From NCBI GenBank assembly GCA_034620365.1, contig JAQGEQ010000225.1:558001-622000 (forward strand): 64,000 nucleotides of DNA. The letters are read 5' to 3'. Positions within the stretch are counted from its first letter, which is position 1. The number at the start of each line of letters is the position of its first letter. Under the pieces are notes generated by a model. The model was not told the DNA's origin and did no database searches. It worked only from the letters and a program-made list of their open reading frames with translations. A program made the translations under genes and the position numbers. This document shows, piece by piece, positions 49,284 to 60,585 of this stretch. Source of the stretch: Pegea sp. RAD2-039 (taxonomy: Eukaryota; Chordata; Thaliacea; Salpida; Salpidae).

Positions 49284-50621
49284 ATGAATGAATCAAAAAC
49301 TTTGTTGATTAAACATTTGCCTTCAAATTTAACAGCAAATGAAAAAGAAGATTTATTGAATGCATTTGGTGCAGTTAGTGTAAATGTTATGAGAAGTAAT
49401 GGGAAAATGAAACATTGTGCATTTGCAACCTTTCAAACTCATACAATTGCTGAAAAAGCTCTTTTAAAACTTCATAATTTAAGTATCTTAGAGAGTAGAA
49501 TCACTGCAGAGTTTGCAAGAAGTAAAATTTTCAATAAAATTTGTAACAAAGAAAAGACAAATTCAAAAGAAGAAAATAAAAAAGATCAAAAAATCACCTC
49601 AAAACGCTGCAAAGTCTGCACACGATTACCAGCTATTGCACCTAACTTTGGTTTAGAGTATCCAATGAACCCTGGTATAAAGTATAAATATCCTTCCCCA
49701 AGTGGTGATATTCTTATTAATGTTTGTACTGCTTTATTAACAGTACCTAAATTTTATACACAAGTTCTTCATTTGATGAATAAAATGAATTTGTTTCCAC
49801 CATTTAGTCCGGTGGTCAGTATTCCCCCTATGTTGGTTGAAGCTATAAAACAAAAAGTTCCAAACAAAAAATTGAATAAAGACTTATCTGAAGATGAATC
49901 TGAGATTGAAAGTGATTCATCGAGTAAATCAAAACAAATCAATATTCCAGTCCCTGATAGAGTAAGATCACTGAAAAGAAAAATGGAGAAATTGGATGAA
50001 CAAAAAATTAAATTTCTAAAGTTTGGTAAAATTCAATCATTGACTCAAGATATGAAAAAGACATCAAATATTTCTACTAAAGAAGTCTTTGAAGAGGTTG
50101 TTGTTTCTAAACCTCAATTAAATCTCCAGATACCATCTGAAATTGGTCTTAATGATCAAATTATTGATGCTAGTGAAGCATCTCTATTCGGAAAAATTGA
50201 TTTTGCTGAAGATAAAAATGTGAAACTCATTAAGAGTCTAGATGATCAGGATGAAAATATAAAATTTATATCAGAAAAACTACTGGAAGAAGGAAAACTT
50301 TCTGATCATGAAATGAAAGAACATAATCTTTTTAAAAACCATTCCCCTGGAGTTCCTACTACCAGACTGTACATTAAAAACTTGAAAAAAAATGTCACAG
50401 AAAAAGATCTGGAATTTATATTTGGAAGTTTTATCAATTTCCAAAATGACGATGAAACTAAATCATTTTATTGTAGAGTTATGAAACATGGTCGAATGAA
50501 AGGACAAGCTTTTGTGGGTCTTCCAACCATAGATGCTGCTAAAAAAGCTTTGAATGCAACAAACGGCTTTAAACTAAGAGATAAACCCATGATAGTTTCA
50601 TTCGCAAGATCAAAAATATAA
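49284..50621 (+). CDS. RNPC3: U11/U12 snRNP 65 kDa protein (RNA-binding region containing 3)
   Basis: Single-exon frame of 445 residues. RRM1 spans about 5-80 (RNP2 LLIKHL at 7-12; RNP1-like KHCAFATF). RRM2 spans 359-445 (RNP2 LYIKNL at 362-367; RNP1 KGQAFVGL at 406-413) and ends SFARSKI. Between them lies the conserved segment around YPSPSGDILINVCTALLTVP and VLHLMNKMNLFPPF, a hallmark of this family, and a Lys/Glu/Ser-rich linker. The protein bridges U11 and U12 in the minor spliceosome: the C-terminal RRM binds the U12 3' stem-loop and the N-terminal part contacts the U11-59K protein. Its presence implies that U12-type introns are spliced in this organism. Length is close to the usual ~515. 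No intron interrupts the coding part, unlike most neighbours; an acceptor ends 20 nt before the ATG. Confidence 0.92.
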   Translation: MNESKTLLIKHLPSNLTANEKEDLLNAFGAVSVNVMRSNGKMKHCAFATFQTHTIAEKALLKLHNLSILESRITAEFARSKIFNKICNKEKTNSKEENKKDQKITSKRCKVCTRLPAIAPNFGLEYPMNPGIKYKYPSPSGDILINVCTALLTVPKFYTQVLHLMNKMNLFPPFSPVVSIPPMLVEAIKQKVPNKKLNKDLSEDESEIESDSSSKSKQINIPVPDRVRSLKRKMEKLDEQKIKFLKFGKIQSLTQDMKKTSNISTKEVFEEVVVSKPQLNLQIPSEIGLNDQIIDASEASLFGKIDFAEDKNVKLIKSLDDQDENIKFISEKLLEEGKLSDHEMKEHNLFKNHSPGVPTTRLYIKNLKKNVTEKDLEFIFGSFINFQNDDETKSFYCRVMKHGRMKGQAFVGLPTIDAAKKALNATNGFKLRDKPMIVSFARSKI

Positions 50622-50697
50622 AAAATTTCGATTATTTTAAACTCGAATTTATTTTAAACATTGAAAATATTGAATCGTGTATTTTCTACAAATGATA

Positions 50698-50715
50698 TTT
50701 TTTTTCTTCTTACAG
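50698..50715 (+). promoter_or_regulatory. strong 3' splice acceptor before the downstream start
   Basis: A T-rich tract ending TTCTTCTTACAG lies 77-94 bp after the RNPC3 stop and 37 nt before the next ATG. Either a 5' UTR intron acceptor or a spliced-leader trans-splice site would look like this. No AATAAA is seen between the two genes. Confidence 0.5.
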
Positions 50716-50752
50716 ATAACAACTGCTCAAAATATTTTACAAAGAAATTTAA

Positions 50753-51877
50753 ATGGCTCAAAATACAAAACTTTTAGAAGCAGCTTACCCAAATGTGTTT
50801 CTCACACAATATCCTGGCGACTTTATTAAAAGTAAACAACGTTTAAAGTTACAGACGTCAGATCTGTATACACATGGAGGACGGCGTGTTTTACAATCAA
50901 GCAAGTTATTACAAGAATGCCGAGAGCTACGTCTGGTTGGCTGTGAGCTGGATAAGCGACGTGAACGTTACAATCACAGGATGAAGCAATTTGCTGAACG
51001 AAATAAGATACTGAAAAAGAATAGAGAAGAATTGAATAAACGAATGGCAAAGTTTGCTGATTTTATTGATAATAATGACTTGAAACGTAATCTCGCTCTT
51101 GCTAAGCGCGCGATGGTTAAAGAAGAAGCTGAAAAGGCGGCAGTGGAAATGATAAGGATTCGAAAAGAAGTTCAAAATCATATCTCAATGTTAGAAGAAT
51201 TAAAAAAACAAATTAAAAAGATCGAAAAATATAAAGATTTTCTGCGGGTATTTGTTGCTAATTCACCGGCAGATTTATTTCAAGCTGGGCCTGGCGATCC
51301 AATACATTCACTGATCCAACGGTACGAAGGGCTTCTTTCCACCAAACAGAAGTTAGAAGAACGTAACAATCACGCTCAAGAAGACCTACACATGAGTACG
51401 TGACGTCATCACTACGTCATCATTATACTCATTTGTTTTTGTTTAGAAATGAAAGAGTTGGAGGAAATGAAACAAAGTTTTAATATCGAACATGTGTCCT
51501 ACAATCAGCAGATTTCGAATCTTCAAAAGCTCTCAGAAGATCTGAAAGAGAAGATAGAAACTCTTGAGTATCTATTTATTGAAGGAACTTTAAATTATCG
51601 TGTCTTTGAGAGTGACGTCAGAGGGATGTTGATGAGTATTGATAATATGAAGGAAGGGTGTGATCAAAGAAGTCTGAAAGTTTCTTCATCTTCATCATAT
51701 TATCTCAAATTAGACGCCATTGAGGCATTTATCAGCAACTGGAAGATGTATTTAAAAAAACCTTCGAATAAATCTTTAATAAATGAAACGTCAATTCCTA
51801 TTTCAAATTCTATTAAATTACCTTCTATCAAACAACATCAAAAAATCTTTACTAAGACTGTAGTCTTTAATGATTGA
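50753..51877 (+). CDS. CCDC42/CFAP73-family ciliary coiled-coil protein
   Basis: Two exons, 50753-51395 and 51447-51877, separated by a 51-bp intron (phase 1), giving 357 residues. The N-terminal GGRRVLQSSKLLQECRELRL precedes a long coiled coil (DUF4200 type). It carries CELDKRRERYNHRMKQFAER and KFADFIDNNDLKR, then YKDFLRVFV and HSLIQRYEGLLSTKQKL, the order seen in CCDC42 and CFAP73. These proteins are axonemal or basal-body components of motile cilia and flagella (CFAP73 belongs to the modifier-of-inner-arms group). The sequence does not let me decide between the two. It lies 131 bp downstream of RNPC3 on the same strand. The short intron carries two CRE-like ACGTCATCA motifs. Confidence 0.85.
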
Positions 51878-52586
51878 TGTCAGTTTAGGTGATAAAGCTC
51901 GATAAAAACTGCCACAGATCAAAATATTTTATAGAAATATTTGATAACTTGAAAACTTTATTTTTTAGAAAGGTTTTTTGGTGTAGATTAAGTCTTTAGC
52001 TTCTCCTGCCACTTTTGATCTTCTGATTTTTTATCTTTTCTCTTTACTTCTTTTAAACTTTAACAGCATTTTAAATATAACTTTTTTTATGAGTAATAAA
52101 ATAATTTTATTTGCTGAATGGTTTCTTATTAAATTTTTTCTGAGAGTTTCATTAAAATCAAATTATGAAAACTGATATTTAGTTAATTGAGTAAAAGCGA
52201 TTTTCTATAAAAACTAAAACTTTTATATAAATTTATTTACTTTTTGATATTCATAAATTTTAAGTTGAGCTTTTTTAATAAATATTTTCTGATTTTTTTT
52301 AAGTTATTTTACTGACTCATTAAACCAATGCCAAATTAGCCAATAAATAATTTACAAAATTACGAAATTTAGCTTAAAACCAAAGATTTAAACAACTGAC
52401 ATCAATTTAGTAGCAATTTTGTCTTCAGGAAGTTTATTGATTAGCACAAGATGCAAATATATTTTTGTAAAGTTTGTATTTCTACAGTCTCTTTTTTTAA
52501 AAAGTTTTTTTTTTAAAGCAAGTTCCTTTTAGCCAAAATAAGTATGATTAAGAAACGTTAAAAACCCGTTAGGATCAAATAAAAGT
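51878..52586. other. intergenic between convergent genes
   Basis: AT-rich 3' flanks of two convergent genes. No other feature was seen. Confidence 0.5.
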
Positions 52587-55220
52587 TTAGTAACAAGTAG
52601 TGGCTCCAAGTTGAAAGAAAGGAACAAAATCTTCTGCTCTCTGTCGTAGGATTCGTGTTGATGTATTAAAGTTTTCATGAAACTTTTTTGTTAGTTGAAT
52701 CACTTTATTGTTTCTAGTATCTAATCTGAAAAAGTAATTTTCTATTTCAAGTGACTTGCTTCACAAAATTATTTAACTGACTCTATTAATGATTTGGGAT
52801 CTTGTTGCTTGTTATGAAGATCCCAATAACAAGTGTGAACACGAAGAAAGCAACGACAACGGTAGATGTCATATGGATTAAACAATTCCTTTTTCATAGA
52901 TGTCATTAAATCATCATTTTCATTTAGGTCCTTGACGTCAATTACACAATTTTGTTTTGATTCTGTTCCAGAAAGAGGTTTTCTTCAACAAAAATAATTA
53001 TTTTAAAAACTAAACAAGAAAATAAAACTTACCGAACACCAAAGCACCCATACTGTTTTGCAAACCCTTCAACAAATGAGAAGTTATCAGCACTTTGTAA
53101 GACGTAAAGTTGAAAGAGAAGTTCTGTTACAACATTAACACAACATTCTGTTAAAAGAAATTGTTCTCTCGGCAAAGAACTCCGCAAGATTTCAAAATCT
53201 TTTTCTATAAAAGGCAACAGGCCCTTCACATATTCCTCAGTGACCTTATAGTACTACAAAAATAAAAAAAAAAGTTTTGCAAATTGTCAACCGGATTTTG
53301 AACTTCAATTTTTTTAATTTTATAAATTATTCTCAATATTTTTATCCCTTCTAGACATACGGTGGAGCTCTTATACTTGGTATAAGCCCTTTAGATAAAC
53401 CTTAAGTCCAAAGTATATAGTTTAATCTCCGAGATTATGATCTGAACCTATCATAGCTAGCCCAAAAATCTTTAGATGCCTAATAGTATATTACTAATAA
53501 TAGTAATAATGAAATTCCTTTACCCCTAAAAGCCCCTAAAAATCTGCTGGAATTAAGTATGAAGATCAGACTCAGAGAATAATATAAAGTATCAAAGTAT
53601 TTGACTCAAACCTCCAGCAGAAAGTAATGAAAGTTCAACTGATTATTGAGTTTAGTGTAAAAGCTAACATCAGGCTCGAGAAGCTTTGATAGTGATGTCG
53701 AAGAAGCCACATTCAGTAACCATGGTAATCGACTTAAATCTGCACGTTTCTCCTTTCTCTTCTAAAAAAAATTAAAAGAATCTGAAATAAAAGTAAGAAG
53801 AAGAGAGATTCTAACATTAGATGAGAAGAAGATACAACGTTGACTTTTATTAGTTTGTTTGACTTTCAGCAAATCTCTAAGAATTGAGTCTGAAGAGAGA
53901 ATACTTTGTGCTTGGTTGACAAGTGTAGCTAGTAACGAATTATGATGGCGAGCATGTAGAACTAAGGCACCAAATAAAGTCAATTGTGATTGAACATGCG
54001 CCTTCGCAAGATTCCAACAACTTGAAGCAGGAGTAAACACATTCCCCTGGTAATCTACAATCTCTATCTGTCCATTCTGTTTTAAATACAGTTCCTTGAC
54101 GTCATAATGGAAATCAGGACGAATCGACGGTTTGATAAAAGGGAACTTAAACACCCAATCATCAGTATCTGTTATATAATAATCGATGTGGGTTTGAGTA
54201 TTTGAAGTTAGTAGTAACCTGTTTTAATAAGACCATGTGATAGAGAAGTATATTTGATCCGTGAAACCAAACTGCTATCATTAATCAGTTGTACGCTAGC
54301 ACCACCTGAGACCATGTTGGAGTATTCCTTGAGGCAACCAAATGTCTTTTGGAAGAGGTTTTTCTTGACTACATCATAGTGTGCTTGATGACTGAGTGAT
54401 AGAAAGGGTCGACGATGAAGAATTGAGCATTCAGGCTCGACAACTGTAAGGGAGATGTTTAATTGTGATCGGAAGTCATTTACTTCACTTACTAGTATTC
54501 ACTACACCCTTTGACTCATATTTTTCAACTTCCTCGTTGACGATATTCTTTTTTAGATATTTATAATACAATAGAATAGGAATGTACAAAGATATCTTTG
54601 TGCAGCACTTTAAAATCCGGGAGACAAACTTCTTTGCTAAAAATGTTCAGTATTTTTTTAATCCACAATTTATTTAAAAAAACATTAATATTATGTAAAC
54701 TTCATTATTCACAATTTAGAAACAACAAAAAATAAATCATTTTGAAATTAAACTAATGTGTTGAACTTCAAATAATTGTGGTTTTCTTTTAAACTACTTA
54801 AATTTTTGTTATTTTTTCTTTAAATACATTTTATGATATTAAATTCTCATCAACTTTTATAACGATTAATATTTATAAACTCATTTAGCTTCAACTTTTC
54901 TTTAAAAATAGTTTTGTAAAATTATTAAAACTTTAATTCGTTTAGAGTGTTATAAAAAATATATTTTTAGATTGAATAAAATATTTGTATTAATTTAAAT
55001 AAGAAAAAAACTATTTCTGAGAATGTATGTTAGCGGGAAGTACTCTCTTCAGGTACCCTCCTTCGCGTTTATTGAAATAAATAAACAAAAAAATATAAAT
55101 ATCGACAATAATTTGCTGAAAGTATTAAAAAAAAAGATTTAATTTTTACTGAAACTAAACCACAAAACCATTTAAGCGAAAAAAAATGAACCTACTACGA
55201 GTACATTCATCATTAGTCAT
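52587..55220 (-). CDS. unrecognised conserved-looking intron-rich gene
   Basis: Eight secure exons on the minus strand: 54588-54636, 54493-54547, 54219-54443, 53864-54168, 53612-53761, 53033-53253, 52782-52982 and 52587-52725 (stop TAA). A tentative first exon at 55192-55220 (MTNDECTRS) has matching phase, and with it the protein is 457 residues. One intron is only about 40 bp. No signal peptide, transmembrane helix or catalytic motif is visible. Notable segments are EPECSILHRRPFLSLSHQAH, GGASVQLINDSSL, RPDFHYDVKELYLKQNGQIE, LEPDVSFYTKLNNQLNFHYF, LLTECCVNVVTELLFQLYVL and NPYDIYRCRCFLRVHTCYWD. It is probably a soluble, mostly helical cytosolic or nuclear protein with a small beta region near residues 110-170. 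The dense, low-repeat sequence suggests an old housekeeping gene. I do not recognise the family and assign no function. Confidence 0.65.
55015..55090 (+). mobile_element. LINE 3'-end fragment (copy 6)
   Basis: GAGAATGTATGTTAGCGGGA, then AGTACTCTCTTCAGGTACCC and TTTATTGAAATAAATAAACA. The hairpin arms here are GTAC/GTAC instead of GTGC/GCAC, keeping the pairing. It lies in the putative first intron of the unrecognised gene, antisense to it. Confidence 0.75.
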
Positions 55221-57249
55221 CCTGCTAAGATTTCAAAACATGTGAATTATAAAATCTAAAAAAAAAAGAATTTAGTTTTAATAATCAAAAGTAATAAAAA
55301 TTCTGAAATACTCGTAAAAATCTAAACTATAAAGAGCAGGACATGTTTTGTACTTTAAATGAGGCATACATACTACATTTAGTGTTTCAATAAGCAACAA
55401 AAAGAGTGTAGTCATTAGTTGATCTAATTCTTAATCATTATTAACTTAGATTAAACTTAAGAAAGTTTTGTTGATTAAACTTTGTTTCGCAAATAGAAAT
55501 ACTTTATTGTAGTTTTTTGACTATTAAAATCCTAAGTTGCGAACTTTTAATATTAACAATAAAAAAATTATATTTTATTTTAAGGATGTTTTTTTCAAAG
55601 CAAATATACTCTGAATGATTAATTACAAAAAAAGTAAACCTTTTCTTTAAAATACTTTTTTACTAACTATCAACTAAGAATTACAACATTAAACGGAGTA
55701 ATACTTAATCTAATATAGTTCCCGCTTATCAAAATTATTAATTTTCTGATTAAAATATTATAAAATTAGCAAAAATAATAAAATACGTGGTGCCAAAACT
55801 GAAAAAAGCCAGAAGGGCTGGTCACTAGGTAATTTTGAGCAACAAAGTGGGTGTCACTCGCCGCAGGCTTTCTACAAACTCTTGCTAAAATTTTAAGCTA
55901 ACTTTAAACTATTCAAGCGGAGCTAAAAACTATAACTTCTTCCAAGATAGCGACAGTAAAAAATCTGAATTTGTAGAGATTCAGATAAAATATATTGATA
56001 GTAAAAAATCATAAAAATGTGAACAAAAAAATTTTATTTGAAACTTAAATCTCAAAAACTGCTTTCTGACATTAAAATAGCTTAAAGTAAACTTTTCTGC
56101 AAAATTTTTTTCCAAACTTTTAATATCATTCAAATTGTTAACAAATAAAAATGTTATTTTTTTATAAGCTGTTACAATAAACTAATTGTACTAGTTTCAT
56201 GAAAAAATTCGAGAACTGTTCAAAATAAATTTTTTCTATGAAATTATTTTTTAAACTTTTTCTGGCATTTTAAAACTATCTTGTTTTGAAACAATTTGGC
56301 TGAAATTTTAGCATATTTTGTTTATTAAATACTGTTTTTAAACTATTTAGTTATTGATGTTTCTACAATCTAAAAAACATCTTTAAACAAAATTAAAATG
56401 CTATTAAAATGTATAAAGACTTTTTTTCAAACTTTGAACTTATAATACACACATTTGTTTGTATATTTTTAGTAATGAATTACTTTGTAGCAAAATATGA
56501 GTAATTAAAAAAAGATTTTCGTTTTTATGATTTAGTCATTTAACAAATATGGTGTCAAGTAAAGTTTAATTTTAAAAGATGACAATTTCTACAAAATAGT
56601 TTAAAATAATTCCAGAATAATAATTCCTTTATTATTTTAAACAATTAATTAAAATATTTGCTCAAATATACTCAATGAGTTTTTATTTTAAATTGTTTTG
56701 ATAAAATGTAAATAAATCAAAATACTCTAATGATTCATACAGCTAAGAGTAATTTTCACAAAATAAAATGTAGATTATTACAAGATAGGAGAAAATTAAA
56801 ACAAAAAATGTTCACGCCGCATAAAGAGAACTTAATATATGTGAAAGAATGTAGTTTTTAAACCATTAATCAAGCAAGAAATACATTTCAAATATAATTA
56901 AGTTGTTTTTTAACTTCAAGTAAAGTTTTTAATTACTATTCATACTGAAGATTAAAGTCAATCGAAAGTTATGTCTACCACGCAATTTTCTACAATTTTT
57001 TTGTAGATACAATTTCATATATTCAGAAAATGTTCATATCACATGAACTGATAGTTTTAATTACGTCAAGTCACTTTTCAGATATCTTAAAGTTTAAAGT
57101 TATAAAATTGGTTTAATTTACGCTATAATGATACAAATTGAATGAAAAAATAAGATAAGAAGATATAATTTAAAGAAGTTTTATTGTATCAATCCTAAGG
57201 ACAAATAACAAAAGTAAAATTAGATCAAATTCTGAAGGCAAGAGATAGT

Positions 57250-57345
57250 TCAGACCCCTACAGAAACTATCACCAATCACTGTCCTTTTCTTGAGTACTA
57301 GGGCAAACACTAACAAACTTTTTTAGACACCCAACTACCGCAAAG
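57250..57345 (+). repeat. diverged dispersed repeat, copy a
   Basis: CAGACC...TCACCAATCACTGTCC...GTACTAGGGCAAACACTAAC can be aligned with 60480-60580 over about 70-100 bp, roughly two thirds identical by eye. Nature unknown. Confidence 0.35.
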
Positions 57346-58819
57346 AGGGCCTAAGAATAATTATTAAGTTTCTTTTCAGAATATTCTGATTGTCTATACA
57401 AAATATTTTATATGTATTCTAATTATAATAAAACATAACTTAATAAGCAATCTAATTATAAAAAAATACAATAATGGTATTTGTTGACAAGAGTTTAGAA
57501 AACTTCTAATCTCTAAATCAAAAAACTTCTAATCTTTAATTAAATATTTTTAAGTATAGAGTTATACTTGCTTTATTCACAACTTTGGTGCCAACTATGT
57601 TTTCCTTTAAAAACAGATACTATTGACAAAATAGGTAACAAGATAAGTCACTACTTTCTCCTAATAATCTCAAAGCATAGGGTTTTTAAAGGGTCAGTCA
57701 AGCTGTTTTTTATCAATTTGTTGTGCTTTGCGATGGGTTCGACCTTATGGTATTAGTATTGCTTTTAAAAGTTTTATCTTTCTGTTGTAAGAAGCTTTCT
57801 GCCTTATTTCAAATAGTTTTTATGATAGTTGAATCATTAGAATTAATACAAACAGCTTTCTACATTCTAAAATAATTCTTATTGCTACTGTTAGCAAACT
57901 AGTTTTGTTCTTTTACTTAAACATCTTAACTTAACTTATTGCTTACAGCTCACTAATTAGAATATAAGAGAATATTTTTAAAACAGCTTATATAACAAGT
58001 AATTACTTATGTTAGTTTGTTGTATGAAATATTCTAAATTGTATTGTCTTGATTTTGAACTTATTTGTATTACTCAAAAAATCGTTTTTAAAAGTTTGTT
58101 TTCACAATAAAATTTTTGTTTAATGCAAATAAATAAAGTTTATAAGGCGAACAATTTTAATCTAACAAATTTTATTTTTTTTATTAAAAAAAAAGATTTT
58201 AAACAAATCATAAGTGACAAGTTCTAATGATTTGATAATCTTCTTTTATGAAGTAGCACACAGATTACTATGAAGACATATTTCAAAATAGCTGCTGACT
58301 TAAATTAACTGTTTTTTCATAAAATAATTACTTCCAAATAAGTAATTTGTAATATTTTGCAAATATAAGATATGAGAACTACAAAGTTAAGTCCCCAGAG
58401 TGAAAATACTGAATTAGTTTTCAAAATTCTTTCAAATATAATCAAAGTATTTTTTTAACTCTAAAAATGTAGTTAATTTTACAAAAACATTTATAAATTT
58501 ATATTCAAAATGAATGTGTAAACACTTTTCCTTAAATTACCTAAAAAATGTTTATTTTTGTTTTTAGCCATTTTGTTTTAATCATAACCAACAAAGTTTT
58601 ATTTAGATAAAGTCTTTCAGTTTTCATTTCTTTATTATAGACGTAATCTCTTGACAATTTGCTTTACTTAGTGAGCTATATAGTAAGCACTTTTATATTT
58701 TACTACAACATCGAAAAAGGTTAAACTACAAACCAATGAACAATTTAACTTCTGTAAAGTCTTTGAATTAATTTCTCAACAAAAAATTATCTTTTCTTCA
58801 TCAGCTTTGAGTATAAATT

Positions 58820-59345
58820 TGAACTTCTTAATCAAATATCTTTCTAGTCTCCACCAGTGGCTAGGTTGTTGGGTAAATAATCTAACTGATAATATCATCT
58901 ACATACGCTCTTACCTCCAAGGTAGCATTGTTAGCTCTATATTCTTTAATATTTATATCAATAACGGTTCAAGCTTCAATTGTAAAGACTTCAAATTACT
59001 TCTGAAGGTTTAATACTCTTTCAAGCAAGTTGAACTTCAACTTTTCTGTTTGTGAACCTTGACAACATATTCTGATGTTTGAATCTTATCAAAGATCGAT
59101 TGTTCGTATACCCTTCGATTTGATGGCCTTTTTCCATACATTTCGAAGCCTGTAATACTTCCAACGTTGCTTCTAGAATCACTTTTGTTGTTCAAGCAGA
59201 AGTTGACTGTTTTAATATTGTTACAATTGCCATTTCTAAACTGCAATTTCGCTCTTTTTTATATCATTAACATTATATGTAATTGTTCACTGTTATATGC
59301 TTTGATGACTACTGGAATGTTTTTTCTGTTACATTAGCAACGGCT
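58820..59345 (+). mobile_element. decayed LINE: reverse-transcriptase fragment plus 3' UTR (copy 7)
   Basis: The frame at about 58820-59010 encodes YLSSLHQWLGCWVNN and, further on, SYLQGSIVSSIFFNIYINNG. This lines up with the RT palm signature of non-LTR retrotransposons (YL-x-R-x-Q-x-V ... GVPQGSVLGPLLFNIYIND). The catalytic ADD block is not recognisable. From 59264 the sequence CATTAACATTATATGTAATT, then GTTCACTGTTATATGCTTTG and ATGACTACTGGAATG, matches the upstream part of LINE 3' copy 4. This links the small dispersed fragments to an RT-bearing element. The element is inactive and internally deleted. Confidence 0.65.
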
Positions 59346-60479
59346 TGTGGATGTATTTTTATGACATTTTGACATTTGAAATAATTTTTTTGTTAAAAAT
59401 AAATAAAATATTTTTCATTTTAACTTATGATGATTTTTATTTAGATTTCAACCTTTTCTATGTTCTCCAAGTTGTTCAAAATTGGTCCGATAAACAGCTT
59501 TAATGATTCTCAGTAAACTAAGTCTCCATTACGTTTTGAATTTTTACTTTTTCCCAGCTGAATGAACTGTTGATACTTTTCTATTTTTATCTCTCTGAAG
59601 TCATTTTGATCAATTATTTGATTTATTATCTTTTGTTAACCCTTTTCCTGGCCTTGCTAAATAAAACCATTTACTTTTGACAACAAATTCTTTAGAAAAC
59701 TACGAGCCTAAAACTTGTAGGTTTAAATTTTTAATGTTCTAAAAATCAATTCGAGCTCACTGTTTTACTGCACCACAAACTTATCAAAACTTTTATTGAT
59801 TAACCATTAGTCAAATTTTATAGCTTATTTCAAGGGTTCTAAAGTTTTGATGCTTGAAGGCCAGTTTTGTCTTGAAGGTTGCTAGGGACTGCAGATTATT
59901 AATAAAATAAAATAAACATGCTTTATTTCCCACGTGCTGATTTACGAGCTTCTAATTGTTTGCTCCTTGTTCCATACTTTAAAGAATGAGTTTTTCTTCT
60001 CTGCATTAAGCGATTCACAATCTTATATTTGGTTTGATATTTACTTCAATCTGATAATATTTCTCTTCTAAATCAAATTACAACACCCAATTTTAAAACA
60101 AATTTGCTTGCTGAAAACAGCGACTTTTGTTTAAAGGCTTTTCTATCATGTTGGTAACAGTAAACAAACCTATAAAACTAATTTTTATCTCTGGTTTGTT
60201 ATATCAAAAATTAGGGAAAAAGTGAAATCAGAAAGTTGAGCCTTAAAATGAAATATAGAAGTGTCTGGGCGCCAAGAAGCAAGGTAGAAGAAGACATGAT
60301 AGATTGGGTATAAAAGCTAAATATAATTTTTAGCTTCAAAAACTCTAAGCTATGTAAATGGATTCTTTTCTGCATCCGTAGATATAAAATGGCTGAATAA
60401 GAAAGCTCCTAAGAAACTCTTTCTGAATCTTAATACTTTGCGAGTCCAGATACTATTAACTTGAAAGAGCAGAAATAAT

Positions 60480-60585
60480 GCAGACCGACACCCGAAGGAA
60501 AACTCAATCAGAATCCTCTTTTTGGGGTACTAAGGAAACACTAACATGAAGTTAGTATCTAGAGCTACGTGAGAGTCCAAATAAT
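60480..60585 (+). repeat. diverged dispersed repeat, copy b
   Basis: CAGACC...AACTCAATCAGAATCCTCT...GGTACTAAGGAAACACTAAC aligns with 57250-57345. Nature unknown. Confidence 0.35.

Noticed and set aside
50826-51181. Two minus-strand frames opposite the ciliary gene
   Set aside because: They are shadows of the coiled-coil coding exon on the plus strand.
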